DNA of 64,000 bases, from the NCBI RefSeq assembly GCF_036178845.1, contig NZ_CP108070.1:3906001-3970000 (forward strand), given 5' to 3'. Shown here piece by piece: positions 16,006 to 25,222 of the stretch (the stretch's first letter is position 1; every line of letters starts with the position of its first letter). This DNA comes from Streptomyces sp. NBC_00271. GTDB lineage: Bacteria > Actinomycetota > Actinomycetes > Streptomycetales > Streptomycetaceae. The notes below the pieces were generated by a model. The model saw only the letters and a program-made list of their open reading frames with translations, was not told where the DNA came from and did no database searches. A program made the position numbers and the translations under genes.

Positions 16006-19002
16006 TCACGCCCCGTAGAACAGCACCTCCACCACGGCCCGAGCCCGCCGAGTGATCCGCCGGTAGTCCTCGATCATGTCGCCGACATGACCGGACCCGT
16101 ACCCCAAGTACCGCCCGACCGCGGCGAGTTCACGCCCGTCGGAGGGAAACGTGTCCCCGGCCCGCCCCCGCACCAGCATCACCGCGTTGCGCACCCGCGT
16201 GGCCAGCACCCACGCCTCGTCCAGGATGGCCGCGTCCTCTCCGGACACCAGCCCCGCCGCGCACGCCGCGCCCAGCGCCTCCCGTGTCCGAGTGGTCCGC
16301 AGCCCCGGCTCCACCCACCCGTGCTGCAACTGGAACAGCTGCACGGTCCACTCCACGTCGGACAGCCCGCCCCGCCCCAGCTTGGTGTGCAGCGTCGGAT
16401 CGGCCCCGCGGGGCATCCGCTCCGACTCCATCCGGGCCTTCAGCCGCCGGATCTCCCGTACGGCGTCGTCACCGAGCCCCTCCGCGGGGTACCGCAACGG
16501 ATCGACCAGCTCGATGAACCGCCGCCCCAGGTCCTCGTCCCCCGCGACGACCTCGGCCCGCAAGAGGGCCTGCGACTCCCACACCAACGACCACCGCCGG
16601 TAGTAGGCCTCATAGGAGTTCAGCGTCCGCACCATAGGCCCGGACTTCCCCTCGGGCCGCAGATCGGCGTCGATCAGCAAGGGCGGATCCGCGCTGGAGA
16701 CCTGAAGCAACCGCCGCATCTCCGAGACGACCGCGTTGGCCGCCCGGGATGCCTCCTGCTCGTCGACACCCTCCCGGGGCTCATGCACGAACAGCACATC
16801 CGCGTCGGACCCGTAACCGAGCTCGTGCCCCCCGAACCGCCCCATCCCGATGACGGCGAACCGCGTGGGCAGCGTGTCCCCCCACCTGTCCCGCACCACG
16901 GCCCGCAGGGTCCCCGCCAGCGTCGCCGCCGTCAGGTCGGACACGGCCCCGCCCACCTGATCCACCAGCGCGCCCTGATCGGCGACGGCCGGCATCTCCT
17001 CGGTGCCGTACGAGGCGACGATGTCCGCGGCGGCCGTACGGAACAGCTCCCGCCGCCGCACACCACGCGCGGCGGTCACCGCCTGCTCGCCCCCGTCGGC
17101 CCGCCTCACCGCGGCGAGGATCTCCTGCTCCAGATGGGCACGGCTGCGCGGTTCGAGCCCGCCCCCGTCCCCGTCGCCGAGCAGCGCGACGGCCTCCGGC
17201 GCCCGCATCAGCAGGTCCGGGGCGAGCCGCCCGGCCGACAGCACCCGCGCCAGGTTCTCCGCCGCGGCCCCTTCGTCCCTCAACAGCCGTAGATACCAGG
17301 GGGTCTTGCCCAGGGCGTCCGACACCTTGCGGAAGTTCAGCAACCCGGCGTCGGGTTCGGCGGAATCCGCGAACCACCCCAACAGCACGGGCAGCAGGGT
17401 CCGCTGGATCGCGGCCTTCCGCGAGACCCCGGAAGCCAGCGCCTCCAAGTGGCGCAACGCCGCGGCCGGATCGGCGTACCCGAGGGCGACGAGCCGCTCC
17501 CGCGCCGCGTTCGGACTCAGCCGGCTCTCGCCCGGGGCGAGTTGGGCCACGGCGTCCAGCAGCGGCCGGTAGAACAACTTCTCGTGCAGCCGCCGTACGA
17601 CAGCCGCGTGCCGCTTCCACTCACGGTTCAGCTCGACGACGGGATCGGCCCGAAGCCCGAGCGACCGCCCGATGCGCCGCAGATCGGCATCGTCCTCGGG
17701 CACCAGATGGGTCCGCCGCAGCCGGTAGAGCTGTATCCGGTGCTCCATGGACCGCAGGAACCGATAGGCCTCGTCGAGCTGCACGGCGTCGGCCCGCCCG
17801 ACATACCCACCGGCCGCGAGCGCCTTCAACGCGTCCAGCGTGGTCCCGCTGCGCAGCGAGGTGTCGGCCCGCCCGTGCACCAACTGGAGGAGCTGCACGG
17901 CGAATTCGACATCGCGCAGTCCCCCGGGCCCGAGTTTCAGCTCGCGCTCGATCTCGGCGACGGGGATGTTCTCCACGACCCGCCGCCGCATCTTCTGTAC
18001 GTCGGCGACGAAGTTCTCCCGCTCGGCGGCGTGCCACACCAGGGGCGCCAGCGTGGCCACGTACTCCTCGCCGAGTCCAAGGTCCCCGGCCACGGGCCGC
18101 GCCTTCAACAGCGCCTGGAACTCCCAGGTCTTGGCCCACCGCTGGTAGTAGGCGAGGTGACTGCTCAGGGTCCGTACCAGCGGCCCGTTCCGCCCCTCGG
18201 GCCGCAGATTCGCGTCGACGGGCCAGATGCTGCCCTCGACGGTGGTCTCGGAACAGATCCGCATCATGTGGGAGGCGAGCCGGGTGGCGGCCTGCAGCGC
18301 CTTGCGCTCGTCAGCCCCGTCCACCGCCTCCCCCACGAAGATGACATCGACGTCGGACACGTAGTTCAGCTCGTGCCCCCCGCACTTCCCCATCGCGACC
18401 ACCGCGAGCCGGCACAGCGCGGCGTCGTCGGGCGCGGCGCGGCCGGCGATGGCGAGCGCGGCGCGCAGGGTGGCCGTGGCGAGGTCGGCGAGTTCGGCGG
18501 CGGTCTGGGCGAGGTCGGTGGTGCCGCACACGTCACGTGCGGCGATGGACAGCAGGCAGCGCCGGTAGGCGACGCGCAGGGCGACGGGGTCGGTCGCCTG
18601 CGCCAGCCCCCGCTCGAACTCCCGTACCCCGGGGTGGAGGTCCTGCGGCTCGTACGTCACGAGCTCCTGCCAGTCGCGCGGGTGCCGGGCGAGGTGGTCG
18701 GCGAGGGCGGCGGAGGCACCGAGGACGCCGAGCAGCCGGTCGCGCAGCGGCTTGGCCGCGATCAGGGTGTCGAGGAGTTCCCGCTCGGCGATGTGACCGT
18801 CCTGCGCCTCGACGAGCCGGACGAGCCCGAGCAGTGCGAGATCGGGATCGGCGGTGGCGCCGAGCGCGTCGAGGAGCACCGGATCGGACCGTACGGGCTC
18901 GAGCTCCGCGCCGTCCAGGAGCCGCTCGGCGGCCGACGGATCGGTGAAGCCGTGTCGCAGCAGCCGCGTGAAGGTACTGCTCCTGCGCCCCGGCGCCATC
19001 AT
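16006..19002 (-). CDS. glnE: Bifunctional glutamine synthetase adenylyltransferase/adenylyl-removing enzyme
   Basis: GlnE controls glutamine synthetase I by adenylylation and deadenylylation. The 998-residue product starts at ATG 19002 behind GGGAGG; an upstream in-frame start is unlikely. Two nucleotidyltransferase domains are visible: AMGKCGGHELNYVSDVDVIF at 203-222 and GMGRFGGHELGYGSDADVLF in the C-terminal half. Each is followed by a GlnE-type partner segment (RPEGRNGPLVRTLSSHLAYY; RPEGKSGPMVRTLNSYEAYY). It probably stands alone; the reverse strand is open by GC bias. The glutamine-synthetase-like gene 9 kb away lacks the usual adenylylation motif. Confidence 0.95.
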   Translation of the reverse strand: MMAPGRRSSTFTRLLRHGFTDPSAAERLLDGAELEPVRSDPVLLDALGATADPDLALLGLVRLVEAQDGHIAERELLDTLIAAKPLRDRLLGVLGASAALADHLARHPRDWQELVTYEPQDLHPGVREFERGLAQATDPVALRVAYRRCLLSIAARDVCGTTDLAQTAAELADLATATLRAALAIAGRAAPDDAALCRLAVVAMGKCGGHELNYVSDVDVIFVGEAVDGADERKALQAATRLASHMMRICSETTVEGSIWPVDANLRPEGRNGPLVRTLSSHLAYYQRWAKTWEFQALLKARPVAGDLGLGEEYVATLAPLVWHAAERENFVADVQKMRRRVVENIPVAEIERELKLGPGGLRDVEFAVQLLQLVHGRADTSLRSGTTLDALKALAAGGYVGRADAVQLDEAYRFLRSMEHRIQLYRLRRTHLVPEDDADLRRIGRSLGLRADPVVELNREWKRHAAVVRRLHEKLFYRPLLDAVAQLAPGESRLSPNAARERLVALGYADPAAALRHLEALASGVSRKAAIQRTLLPVLLGWFADSAEPDAGLLNFRKVSDALGKTPWYLRLLRDEGAAAENLARVLSAGRLAPDLLMRAPEAVALLGDGDGGGLEPRSRAHLEQEILAAVRRADGGEQAVTAARGVRRRELFRTAAADIVASYGTEEMPAVADQGALVDQVGGAVSDLTAATLAGTLRAVVRDRWGDTLPTRFAVIGMGRFGGHELGYGSDADVLFVHEPREGVDEQEASRAANAVVSEMRRLLQVSSADPPLLIDADLRPEGKSGPMVRTLNSYEAYYRRWSLVWESQALLRAEVVAGDEDLGRRFIELVDPLRYPAEGLGDDAVREIRRLKARMESERMPRGADPTLHTKLGRGGLSDVEWTVQLFQLQHGWVEPGLRTTRTREALGAACAAGLVSGEDAAILDEAWVLATRVRNAVMLVRGRAGDTFPSDGRELAAVGRYLGYGSGHVGDMIEDYRRITRRARAVVEVLFYGA

Positions 19003-19349
19003 CCTGGGCCCTCCCGTCGGATCAGGTCGCACGACCGGTCCGATCAAGGTCGTACGAGCCCGAGCCTAACCCCGGTCCCCACGGTGGCGCCCCGCACCGG
19101 AATCGGCTTCCGTGGGAGGTGTCCTCGAATGTGGCCCGTGCGAGTGGCGAGGAGGGTAGGAGAAGGAGGAGGGGAGGAGGGTAGGAAAAGGAGGAAGGCG
19201 CGCGGGGTGGCGACGACCGCGCAGGCCGGGAGGTGAGCAGTTCATCAGGTCTTCACCCCGCCGGTTGGGTGCCTTGGCGCAGGGGAATGTTGGCGTGTGC
19301 ATGCTCTGTCCGCACCGCCACCGTCGTCTTCCCCCACCGGAGGTCTGAA

Positions 19350-20240
19350 GTGTCCGGCAGAAACGTGTACCGCCGCAGTCGTGCCGTCGTGGCGTCCGCC
19401 CTCGCCTTCACCGCAGCCGCGGTGGGCCTGTGGACCGGCCTCGGCGGCTCCACGACCGCGCACGCCGCGGCCGGGGTACCGACCCCGGACCACGTGGTCG
19501 TCGTGGTCTTCGAGAACCACGCGTACAGCCAGGTGATCGGCTCCTCCAGCGCCCCGTACATCAACTCGCTCAAGACCGGCGGCGCCAACCTCACCTCGTC
19601 GTACGCCTTGACGCACCCGAGCCAGCCCAACTACTACGCCCTCTTCTCCGGCTCCACCCAGGGCGTCACGGACGACAGCTGTGTCACCCCCGGCTTCTCC
19701 TCCGCCGCGAACCTCGCCTCCGAGGTGATCGCGGCGGGCAGAACCTGGGCCAGCTACAACGAGACGCTGCCCAGCCAGGGGTCCACGACGTGCAGCAGCG
19801 GCAACTACGCGCAGAAGCACAACCCGTGGTTCGGCTTCAGCAACGTACCGACGTCGTCCGCGAAGACCTTCACCCAGTTCCCGACGGACTACACGACGCT
19901 TCCGCAGGTCTCCTTCGTGGTCCCCAACCTGTGCAGCGACATGCACGACTGCTCGGTGTCGACCGGTGACACCTGGCTGAAGAACAAGCTGGGCGCGTAC
20001 GCGACCTGGGCCAAGACCCACAACAGCCTGCTCGTCGTCACCTTCGACGAGGACAACCGGCTCAGCGGCAACAAGATCCCGACCGTGTTCTACGGCCAGC
20101 AGGTGACCGCGGGATCCACCAGCTCGACCACCTACAACCACTACGACCTGCTGCGCACCCTGGAGGACTCGCAGGGCCTGTCGACACACGCGGGCAACGC
20201 CGCCTCCGGCAAGGACATCACCGGCATCTGGACGTCCTGA
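19350..20240 (+). CDS. Secreted phosphoesterase/acid phosphatase-like protein
   Basis: A 296-residue exported hydrolase of the phosphoesterase superfamily (PF04185-like). GTG 19350 follows GGAGG by 6 bp; longer upstream frames lack a ribosome site. Signal peptide about 1-39 (ends TTAHAA). Catalytic-site segments are HVVVVVFENHAYSQVIG, THPSQPNYYALFSG and LLVVTFDEDN, as in acid phosphatase and phospholipase C relatives. The exact substrate is unclear. The next gene starts one base after the stop, so the MFS transporter and TolB-like protein are probably co-translated. Confidence 0.85.
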   Translation: MSGRNVYRRSRAVVASALAFTAAAVGLWTGLGGSTTAHAAAGVPTPDHVVVVVFENHAYSQVIGSSSAPYINSLKTGGANLTSSYALTHPSQPNYYALFSGSTQGVTDDSCVTPGFSSAANLASEVIAAGRTWASYNETLPSQGSTTCSSGNYAQKHNPWFGFSNVPTSSAKTFTQFPTDYTTLPQVSFVVPNLCSDMHDCSVSTGDTWLKNKLGAYATWAKTHNSLLVVTFDEDNRLSGNKIPTVFYGQQVTAGSTSSTTYNHYDLLRTLEDSQGLSTHAGNAASGKDITGIWTS

Positions 20241-20241
20241 G

Positions 20242-21564
20242 ATGTACGTGGCGGACAGCCGCGCCTCCACGAGTGCGGCGTCCGCGGAAGGCGCCGTCCG
20301 GCCTCGTGCCGGACGGCGCCGTGCCGCGGTCGCGCCCACGGTGCTGGCGCTCGGCACGGTCAGTCTCATCACCGACGTCTCCTCGGAGATGGTCACGGCG
20401 GTACTGCCCCTGTACCTGGTGACGGGCCTCGGCCTGTCCCCGCTGGGCTTCGGCCTCCTGGACGGCATCTACAACGGCTTCTCGGCACTCGTCCGGCTGA
20501 TCGGGGGCCACCTGGCCGACCGCGGCGGTGGCCGGCACAAGTGGGTGGCGGGCTTCGGATACGCCCTCTCGGCGGCCTGCAAGCCCCTGCTGCTCCTGGC
20601 CCACACGCTCACCCCGATCGGCCTGATCCTGGCCGCCGACCGCACCGGCAAGGGCCTGCGCACGGCCCCGCGCGACGCGCTGATCTCGCTGTCGAGCACG
20701 CCGGAGACACGGGGGCGCGCGTTCGGCGTGCACCGGGCGATGGACACGGCGGGCGCGCTGTTCGGTCCCCTCGTGGCCTTCCTGATCCTGCGGGCCACGG
20801 TCGACGGGTACGACGCGGTGTTCACGGTGAGCTTCTGCGTGGCGGTGGTGGGCGTACTGGTCCTGGTGCTGTTCGTGCCGAACGGTGCGCGTACGACAGC
20901 GGCAAGGGCAGGAACACAGACGGCACCGCAGAAGACCTCCGGGGACACCGCATCCCGCCCCACCCTGCGCGCGGCCCTCGCCCTCCTCGCCCGCCCCGAC
21001 CTGCGCCGCGTCACCCTCTGCGCGCTCCTCCTGGGCCTCGCGACGGTCAGCGACTCCTTCGTCTACCTGCTCCTCCAGCGGCGTCTGGGCGTACCGGACC
21101 GCTGGTTCGCGCTGCTGCCCCTCGGCACGGCGGCGGCGTTCCTGCTCCTGGCCGTCCCGCTCGGCCGCCTCGCGGACCGGGTCGGCCGCTGGCGGGTGTT
21201 CCTGGCCGGCCACGGCGCCCTGCTCCTCGCGTACGCCCTCCTGCTCACCTCCTGGCACGGAGCGGCACTGCCGTACGCCGTCCTGCTCCTGCACGGCTGC
21301 TTCTACGCCGCCACCGACGGCGTACTGATGGCGGTGGCCTCGGAGAGCGTGCCCGAGGAACTGCGCTCGTCCGGTCTCGCCCTCGTCCAGACGGGCCAGG
21401 CCCTGGCCCGATTCGTCTGCTCGCTCGGCTTCGGCGCGGCGTGGACGGCTTGGGGCGACCGTACGGCGCTCACGGCGTCGACGGTGGCGCTGGCACTGTG
21501 CGCCCTGTTCGCGCTCACACTCCGCCGTCCCACCCCCTCCGCCCCCTCAGAAGGCCTCGCATGA
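20242..21564 (+). CDS. MFS transporter
   Basis: A 440-residue membrane protein with about twelve hydrophobic segments and an MFS loop motif in the first half (GGHLADRGGGRHKW). The segment SLITDVSSEMVTAVLPLYLV is typical of a branch annotated as multidrug or sugar-phosphate-like exporters. The start lies one base after the phosphoesterase stop, and the stop overlaps the next start by four bases (ATGA), giving a tightly coupled three-gene cassette. The substrate is unknown. Confidence 0.85.
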   Translation: MYVADSRASTSAASAEGAVRPRAGRRRAAVAPTVLALGTVSLITDVSSEMVTAVLPLYLVTGLGLSPLGFGLLDGIYNGFSALVRLIGGHLADRGGGRHKWVAGFGYALSAACKPLLLLAHTLTPIGLILAADRTGKGLRTAPRDALISLSSTPETRGRAFGVHRAMDTAGALFGPLVAFLILRATVDGYDAVFTVSFCVAVVGVLVLVLFVPNGARTTAARAGTQTAPQKTSGDTASRPTLRAALALLARPDLRRVTLCALLLGLATVSDSFVYLLLQRRLGVPDRWFALLPLGTAAAFLLLAVPLGRLADRVGRWRVFLAGHGALLLAYALLLTSWHGAALPYAVLLLHGCFYAATDGVLMAVASESVPEELRSSGLALVQTGQALARFVCSLGFGAAWTAWGDRTALTASTVALALCALFALTLRRPTPSAPSEGLA

Positions 21565-22586
21565 CCCTGCGTACCCGCATCCTGGTCCTGATCTCGGCGC
21601 TGGTCGTCCTGGCGGGCGTGGCCACGGCCTCCGTCCTGCACGCCTCGGCCCGCGCGGACCGCAAGAACCGGACCCAGCCCGGCGGCCCGAGGATCACCGC
21701 GGGCACGGTCGCGCTCGCCACCCGGTCCGGGAGCCACATGATCTTCCGGAACATGGCCTGGGGCCCGCACCGCGACGAACTGACGACGGTCCCGGCGTCG
21801 AGCCCCTCGGGGCCCCGCACCGCGTCGAAGGTCAAATGCCTCCGCTTCTACGCGGCCGCGGGCACCGGCGTCTGTCTCCAGTCGGTGCACGGCCCGGTCC
21901 AGGACACCTACCGGGCCGTCATCCTCGACACGCGCCTGCGCGAGACGGCCCGCTACGACGTCCCCGGCATCCCGTCCCGCGCCCGTGTCTCCCCCAGCGG
22001 CCGCTACGCCGCGTGGACGGCCTTCGTCGGCGGCGACTCGTACGCGGGGACGAACTTCTCCACGCGCGCGGCGATCGTGGACACGAGAACGGGGAAACTG
22101 ACCCCCTCCTTGGAGGCGTTCCGCGTCGTGAAGGACGGCAGGACGTACCACGCGGCGGACGTCAACTTCTGGGGCGTCACGTTCGCGGCCGACGACCGCA
22201 CGTTCTACGCGACGCTGGCGACGAAGGGCAGGACGTACCTGGTCCGAGGAGACCTCCGGGCCCGCACCCTCACGACCCTCCACACCAACGTCGAATGCCC
22301 GTCCCTCTCCCCCGACGGCACGCGCGTCGCCTACAAGAAGCGCGTGCCGGGCCTGTCGAAGGACGCCCCCTGGCACCTGTACGTCCTCGACCTGCGCACG
22401 ATGCGCGAAACCCCGCTCGCCGAGTCCCGCAGCGTCGACGACCAGGCGGTCTGGCGCGACGACCGCACGATCGTCTACGCCCTCCCCGGCGACTACGGAG
22501 CCGACCTCTACACCGTCCCGTCCGACGGCACGGGAAAGCCGCGCCGCATCAGCACCGCGGCGGTGTCTCCCGCGTACGTGAACTAG
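21561..22586 (+). CDS. TolB-like beta-propeller protein with N-terminal membrane anchor
   Basis: A 341-residue protein with an N-terminal hydrophobic helix (ILVLISALVVLAGVATASVL) and then WD40/TolB-like repeats: RARVSPSGRYAAWTAF, CPSLSPDGTRVAYKK and DDQAVWRDDRTIVYALPG. It is probably extracytoplasmic. ATG 21561 overlaps the MFS stop. The stop codon lies in the first unit of a 21 bp tandem repeat. Its role is unknown; coupling to a phosphoesterase and an exporter suggests a surface-associated function. Confidence 0.8.
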   Translation: MTLRTRILVLISALVVLAGVATASVLHASARADRKNRTQPGGPRITAGTVALATRSGSHMIFRNMAWGPHRDELTTVPASSPSGPRTASKVKCLRFYAAAGTGVCLQSVHGPVQDTYRAVILDTRLRETARYDVPGIPSRARVSPSGRYAAWTAFVGGDSYAGTNFSTRAAIVDTRTGKLTPSLEAFRVVKDGRTYHAADVNFWGVTFAADDRTFYATLATKGRTYLVRGDLRARTLTTLHTNVECPSLSPDGTRVAYKKRVPGLSKDAPWHLYVLDLRTMRETPLAESRSVDDQAVWRDDRTIVYALPGDYGADLYTVPSDGTGKPRRISTAAVSPAYVN

Positions 22587-22634
22587 CCGACGGCGTACGG
22601 GAACCAGGCGAAGGCGTACGTGAACTAGGCGAAG
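22572..22634. repeat. Three 21 bp tandem repeats spanning two convergent stop codons
   Basis: Units at 22572-22592, 22593-22613 and 22614-22634 share GCGTACGKGAACYAGSCGAMG. The TolB-like stop (22584-22586) lies in unit 1 and the SGNH gene stop (22625-22627) in unit 3, so unit duplication has produced both gene ends. Confidence 0.9.
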
Positions 22635-23797
22635 GCACCCTGGGCGGTGAAGGCCAGCTCGGCGAAGCGTTCGCCGATACGGCGGTGGGTGGCGGCGTCC
22701 GGGTGGACCTGGTCGGGCAGCGGCAACTCGGCGAAGTCGGCCTCGCCGTAGAGGTCCAGGCCGTCCAGGTGGTACAGGTTCGGATCCTCGGCCGCCCGCT
22801 GCTCCACGATCCGGGCCAGCTCGTCGCGGATGACACGCAAGGTCAGTTTCCCGTTCGCGCGCTCCGCCGGATCTCCCATGGCCAGGAACCGCAGCCGCCC
22901 CGCACCGAGATCGGAGAGGTCCGGGGCGGTGGGCCCGGGCGTGTCCTCATGGATGGGACAGAGAAGGGGCGAGACGACCAACAGCGGCGTGGTGGGATGC
23001 CCGTCACGGACGGTGTCGAGAAAGCCGTGCACCGCCGGGCCGAAGGCACGCATCCGCATCGCGTCGGTGTTGACCAGGTTGATCCCGATCTTGACGCTGA
23101 TCAGGTCGGCGGCGGTGTCCCCCATGGCCCGCGCGGTGAACGGATCGAGCAGAGCGCTCCCGCTCAGCCCCAGATTGATCAGTTCCACCCCGGCGAGGGT
23201 GGCGGCGAGCGCGGGCCAGGTGGAGGTGGGCCCGGCGGCGTCGGAACCGTGACTGATGGAGCTGCCGTGATGCAGCCACACCTTGCGTCCCCGGTCCGGC
23301 GCGGGCTCGACGGGGGCGTCGGTGCGCAGGGCGACGAGTTCGGTGGTCTCGTTGTGCGGCAGCCAGATCTCGACGTCCTTGACGCCGTCGGACAGACCGT
23401 CGAAACGGAGGGTACCGACCGCTCCCGGCCGGGTCGAGGCCGCTCCGGTGGCCATGTCGATGGTCATCGCATTGCCGCCGGTCACGCTCGCCCGCCCCGT
23501 CGGCCGGCCGTCGACGACCCACTCGTACACCCCGTCCGGACGGGGCGGCGCACCCACGTAGGCGAGCTTGGTGGGCAACGTGTCCAGCTCGACGGCGGTG
23601 GCCCGGGTACGGAAGACCAGCCGTACGCCGGAGGGCTGGGCCTCGGCCATGGCGAGCTGTCCGTCGGGGATCTGCCTGCGGGCCCGGGCGGGCAGCCGGT
23701 GCGGGAGGACACCGCGTTCGGTGGGCTCCAGGTCGAGGGCACCGCGCAGGAGGTCGGCGGTGATGGGTGTGGTGATCCAGTCATGGTCGGCGGTCAT
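22625..23797 (-). CDS. SGNH/GDSL-family hydrolase
   Basis: A 390-residue esterase/lipase-like protein without a signal peptide. An N-terminal beta-rich region (about 1-170) precedes the SGNH domain. The nucleophile block is WLHHGSSISHGSDA, a GDS variant; the catalytic Asp/His block is LPDQVHPDAATHRRIGERF near the C terminus. Such two-domain proteins occur as carbohydrate-esterase-like enzymes, but the substrate cannot be named. It is convergent with the TolB-like gene. Confidence 0.85.
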   Translation of the reverse strand: MTADHDWITTPITADLLRGALDLEPTERGVLPHRLPARARRQIPDGQLAMAEAQPSGVRLVFRTRATAVELDTLPTKLAYVGAPPRPDGVYEWVVDGRPTGRASVTGGNAMTIDMATGAASTRPGAVGTLRFDGLSDGVKDVEIWLPHNETTELVALRTDAPVEPAPDRGRKVWLHHGSSISHGSDAAGPTSTWPALAATLAGVELINLGLSGSALLDPFTARAMGDTAADLISVKIGINLVNTDAMRMRAFGPAVHGFLDTVRDGHPTTPLLVVSPLLCPIHEDTPGPTAPDLSDLGAGRLRFLAMGDPAERANGKLTLRVIRDELARIVEQRAAEDPNLYHLDGLDLYGEADFAELPLPDQVHPDAATHRRIGERFAELAFTAQGAFA

Positions 23798-23910
23798 GGC
23801 TTCGGTGTCTCCATCAAAACTCTCGGGTACCGGAATCGACCGGAGAAACGATTCCGGCAGGACGATTCCGACGGGACGATCAGGGGGGCGGATGCGGGCC
23901 CGGTTGCAGT

Positions 23911-23964
23911 CGCTGCTGTCACCGCTGTCGCTGCTCTCACTGCTTTCACTGCTGTCGCTTTGTC
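23911..23964. repeat. Imperfect 9 bp tandem repeats at the 3' end of a TetR gene
   Basis: Six consecutive 9-mers (CGCTGCTGT, CACCGCTGT, CGCTGCTCT, CACTGCTTT, CACTGCTGT, CGCTTTGTC) run from 23911, entering the TetR coding end (stop 23946-23948). Confidence 0.75.
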
Positions 23965-24539
23965 GCCGCTGCGTTCGCGGGCCAGTTGCACAGCAGCGCG
24001 TCGAGGGCGTCCAGCATCCGCACCCAGGTCTCCTGCGTGTCGGGGGCGCTGTGGCTGAACCCTCCCCCCATCTCCAGGCTGACGTAGCCGTGGAAGAAGC
24101 TGCCCAGCAGCCGAACGGCGTGTGTCTGGTCCGGCTCCGTCAGCGCGTAGCCACGCAGGATCGCCCGCGTCATCTGCGCGTGCCGCCCACCGGCGCTGGC
24201 GGCGGCCGTCGCCGGATCGAGCCTGAACTGGGCGGCGGCATAGCGGCCTGGATGCTCCCGGGCGTAGTCGCGGTAGACGTTCGCGAGAGCGGCCAGGGCG
24301 TCCTTGCCGGCCCGTCCCGCCAGCGCGGCGGCGCCCCGGTCGGCGAGTTCCTCCAGGGCGAGCAGGGCGATCCGGGTCTTGAGGTCCTGGGAGTTCTTCA
24401 CGTGCGAGTACAGGCTCGCGACCTTCACGTCGAAGCGCCTGGCGAGCTCCGAGACGGTCACCTGATCGAAGCCGACCTCGTCGGCCAGCTCCGCGCCCGC
24501 GAGGACCAGACGTTCCGTGGTCAGCCCGACGCGCGCCAT
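23946..24539 (-). CDS. TetR-family regulator with WHG-type C-terminal domain
   Basis: A 197-residue repressor. ATG 24539 follows GAGGGGAAGG; an upstream in-frame start adds only a tail of Val and charged residues. The helix-turn-helix reads VTVSELARRFDVKVASLYSH, and the C-terminal half (RAILRGYALTEPDQTHAVRLL, FFHGYVSLEMGGGF) is typical of the TetR_C WHG group. A palindrome lies in the 62 bp between it and the divergent FBP gene, suggesting that it represses both. Confidence 0.88.
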   Translation of the reverse strand: MARVGLTTERLVLAGAELADEVGFDQVTVSELARRFDVKVASLYSHVKNSQDLKTRIALLALEELADRGAAALAGRAGKDALAALANVYRDYAREHPGRYAAAQFRLDPATAAASAGGRHAQMTRAILRGYALTEPDQTHAVRLLGSFFHGYVSLEMGGGFSHSAPDTQETWVRMLDALDALLCNWPANAAATKRQQ

Positions 24540-24574
24540 AACCTTCCCCTCATTCACCACAACAACATACACAT

Positions 24575-24595
24575 TTGCCTAACACCTTTAGGCAA
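24575..24595. promoter_or_regulatory. Palindromic operator between TetR and FBP genes
   Basis: TTGCCTAA-N5-TTAGGCAA, perfect 8 bp arms, directly before both start codons. The A/T-rich arms stand out from the GC-rich background. Confidence 0.75.
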
Positions 24596-24601
24596 TTTAC
24601 C

Positions 24602-25105
24602 ATGCATCTCATGAAGCCGCTGACCGAACAAGAGATCCGCGCCGCGTTCGTGAACTGCACCAAGGGCGAGGCGAAGCGCCTGTCCGTCCCACGCGACCTG
24701 GCCGACCACCCCTGGGACGACCTGGACTATCTCGGCTGGCGAGACCCCCAGTCCCCCGAACGCGCCTACCTCGTCCTCGAGCTGAACGACGGCCACCCGA
24801 AGGCCCTGGTCCTGCGCAGCCCCAGCCCCACCTCCTGGCAGACCCGGCGCAGCATGTGCTCGATGTGCCTGACCACCCACACCGGCGGCGTCTCCCTGAT
24901 GGTCGCCCCGAAGGCGGGCAAGGCCGGCCAGCAGGGCAACTCGGTCGGCGCCTACATATGCAGCGACCTCTCCTGCTCCCTGTACGTACGAGGCAAGAAG
25001 GACGCGGGCGCCGGCGCCCGCCTCCACGAGTCACTCACGCTGGAGGAAAAGATCCAACGAACGGTGACGAACCTGGCGGCGTTCCTCACGAAGGTGACGG
25101 CGTGA
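24602..25105 (+). CDS. FBP domain protein (EF-G-binding, treble-clef zinc finger)
   Basis: A 167-residue protein with the C-terminal treble-clef zinc finger of FusB/FBP proteins. Zinc ligands are visible as CSMC near residue 80 and CSDLSC near residue 117. FusB-type proteins bind elongation factor G and can release it from fusidic-acid-stalled ribosomes; whether this homologue protects from fusidic acid is unknown. ATG 24602 is used, and ATG 24611 is an alternative; neither has a strong ribosome site. It is controlled probably by the divergent TetR. Confidence 0.82.
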   Translation: MHLMKPLTEQEIRAAFVNCTKGEAKRLSVPRDLADHPWDDLDYLGWRDPQSPERAYLVLELNDGHPKALVLRSPSPTSWQTRRSMCSMCLTTHTGGVSLMVAPKAGKAGQQGNSVGAYICSDLSCSLYVRGKKDAGAGARLHESLTLEEKIQRTVTNLAAFLTKVTA

Positions 25106-25210
25106 CGCCGTACGGCCCCTGTCGCGCTCCAACGAGGAGGCCCGTGAGGAGTCCCATGGGGAGGCCTGCGAGAAGGCCCGCGAGAAGGAGATCGCCACCG
25201 GCCACCGGAT

Positions 25211-25216
25211 TATTCT
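25211..25216 (+). promoter_or_regulatory. Candidate -10 box of a leaderless GNAT transcript
   Basis: TATTCT lies 6 bp before GTG 25223, and no Shine-Dalgarno is present, as expected for leaderless mRNA. Confidence 0.5.
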
Positions 25217-25222
25217 GCTCCG

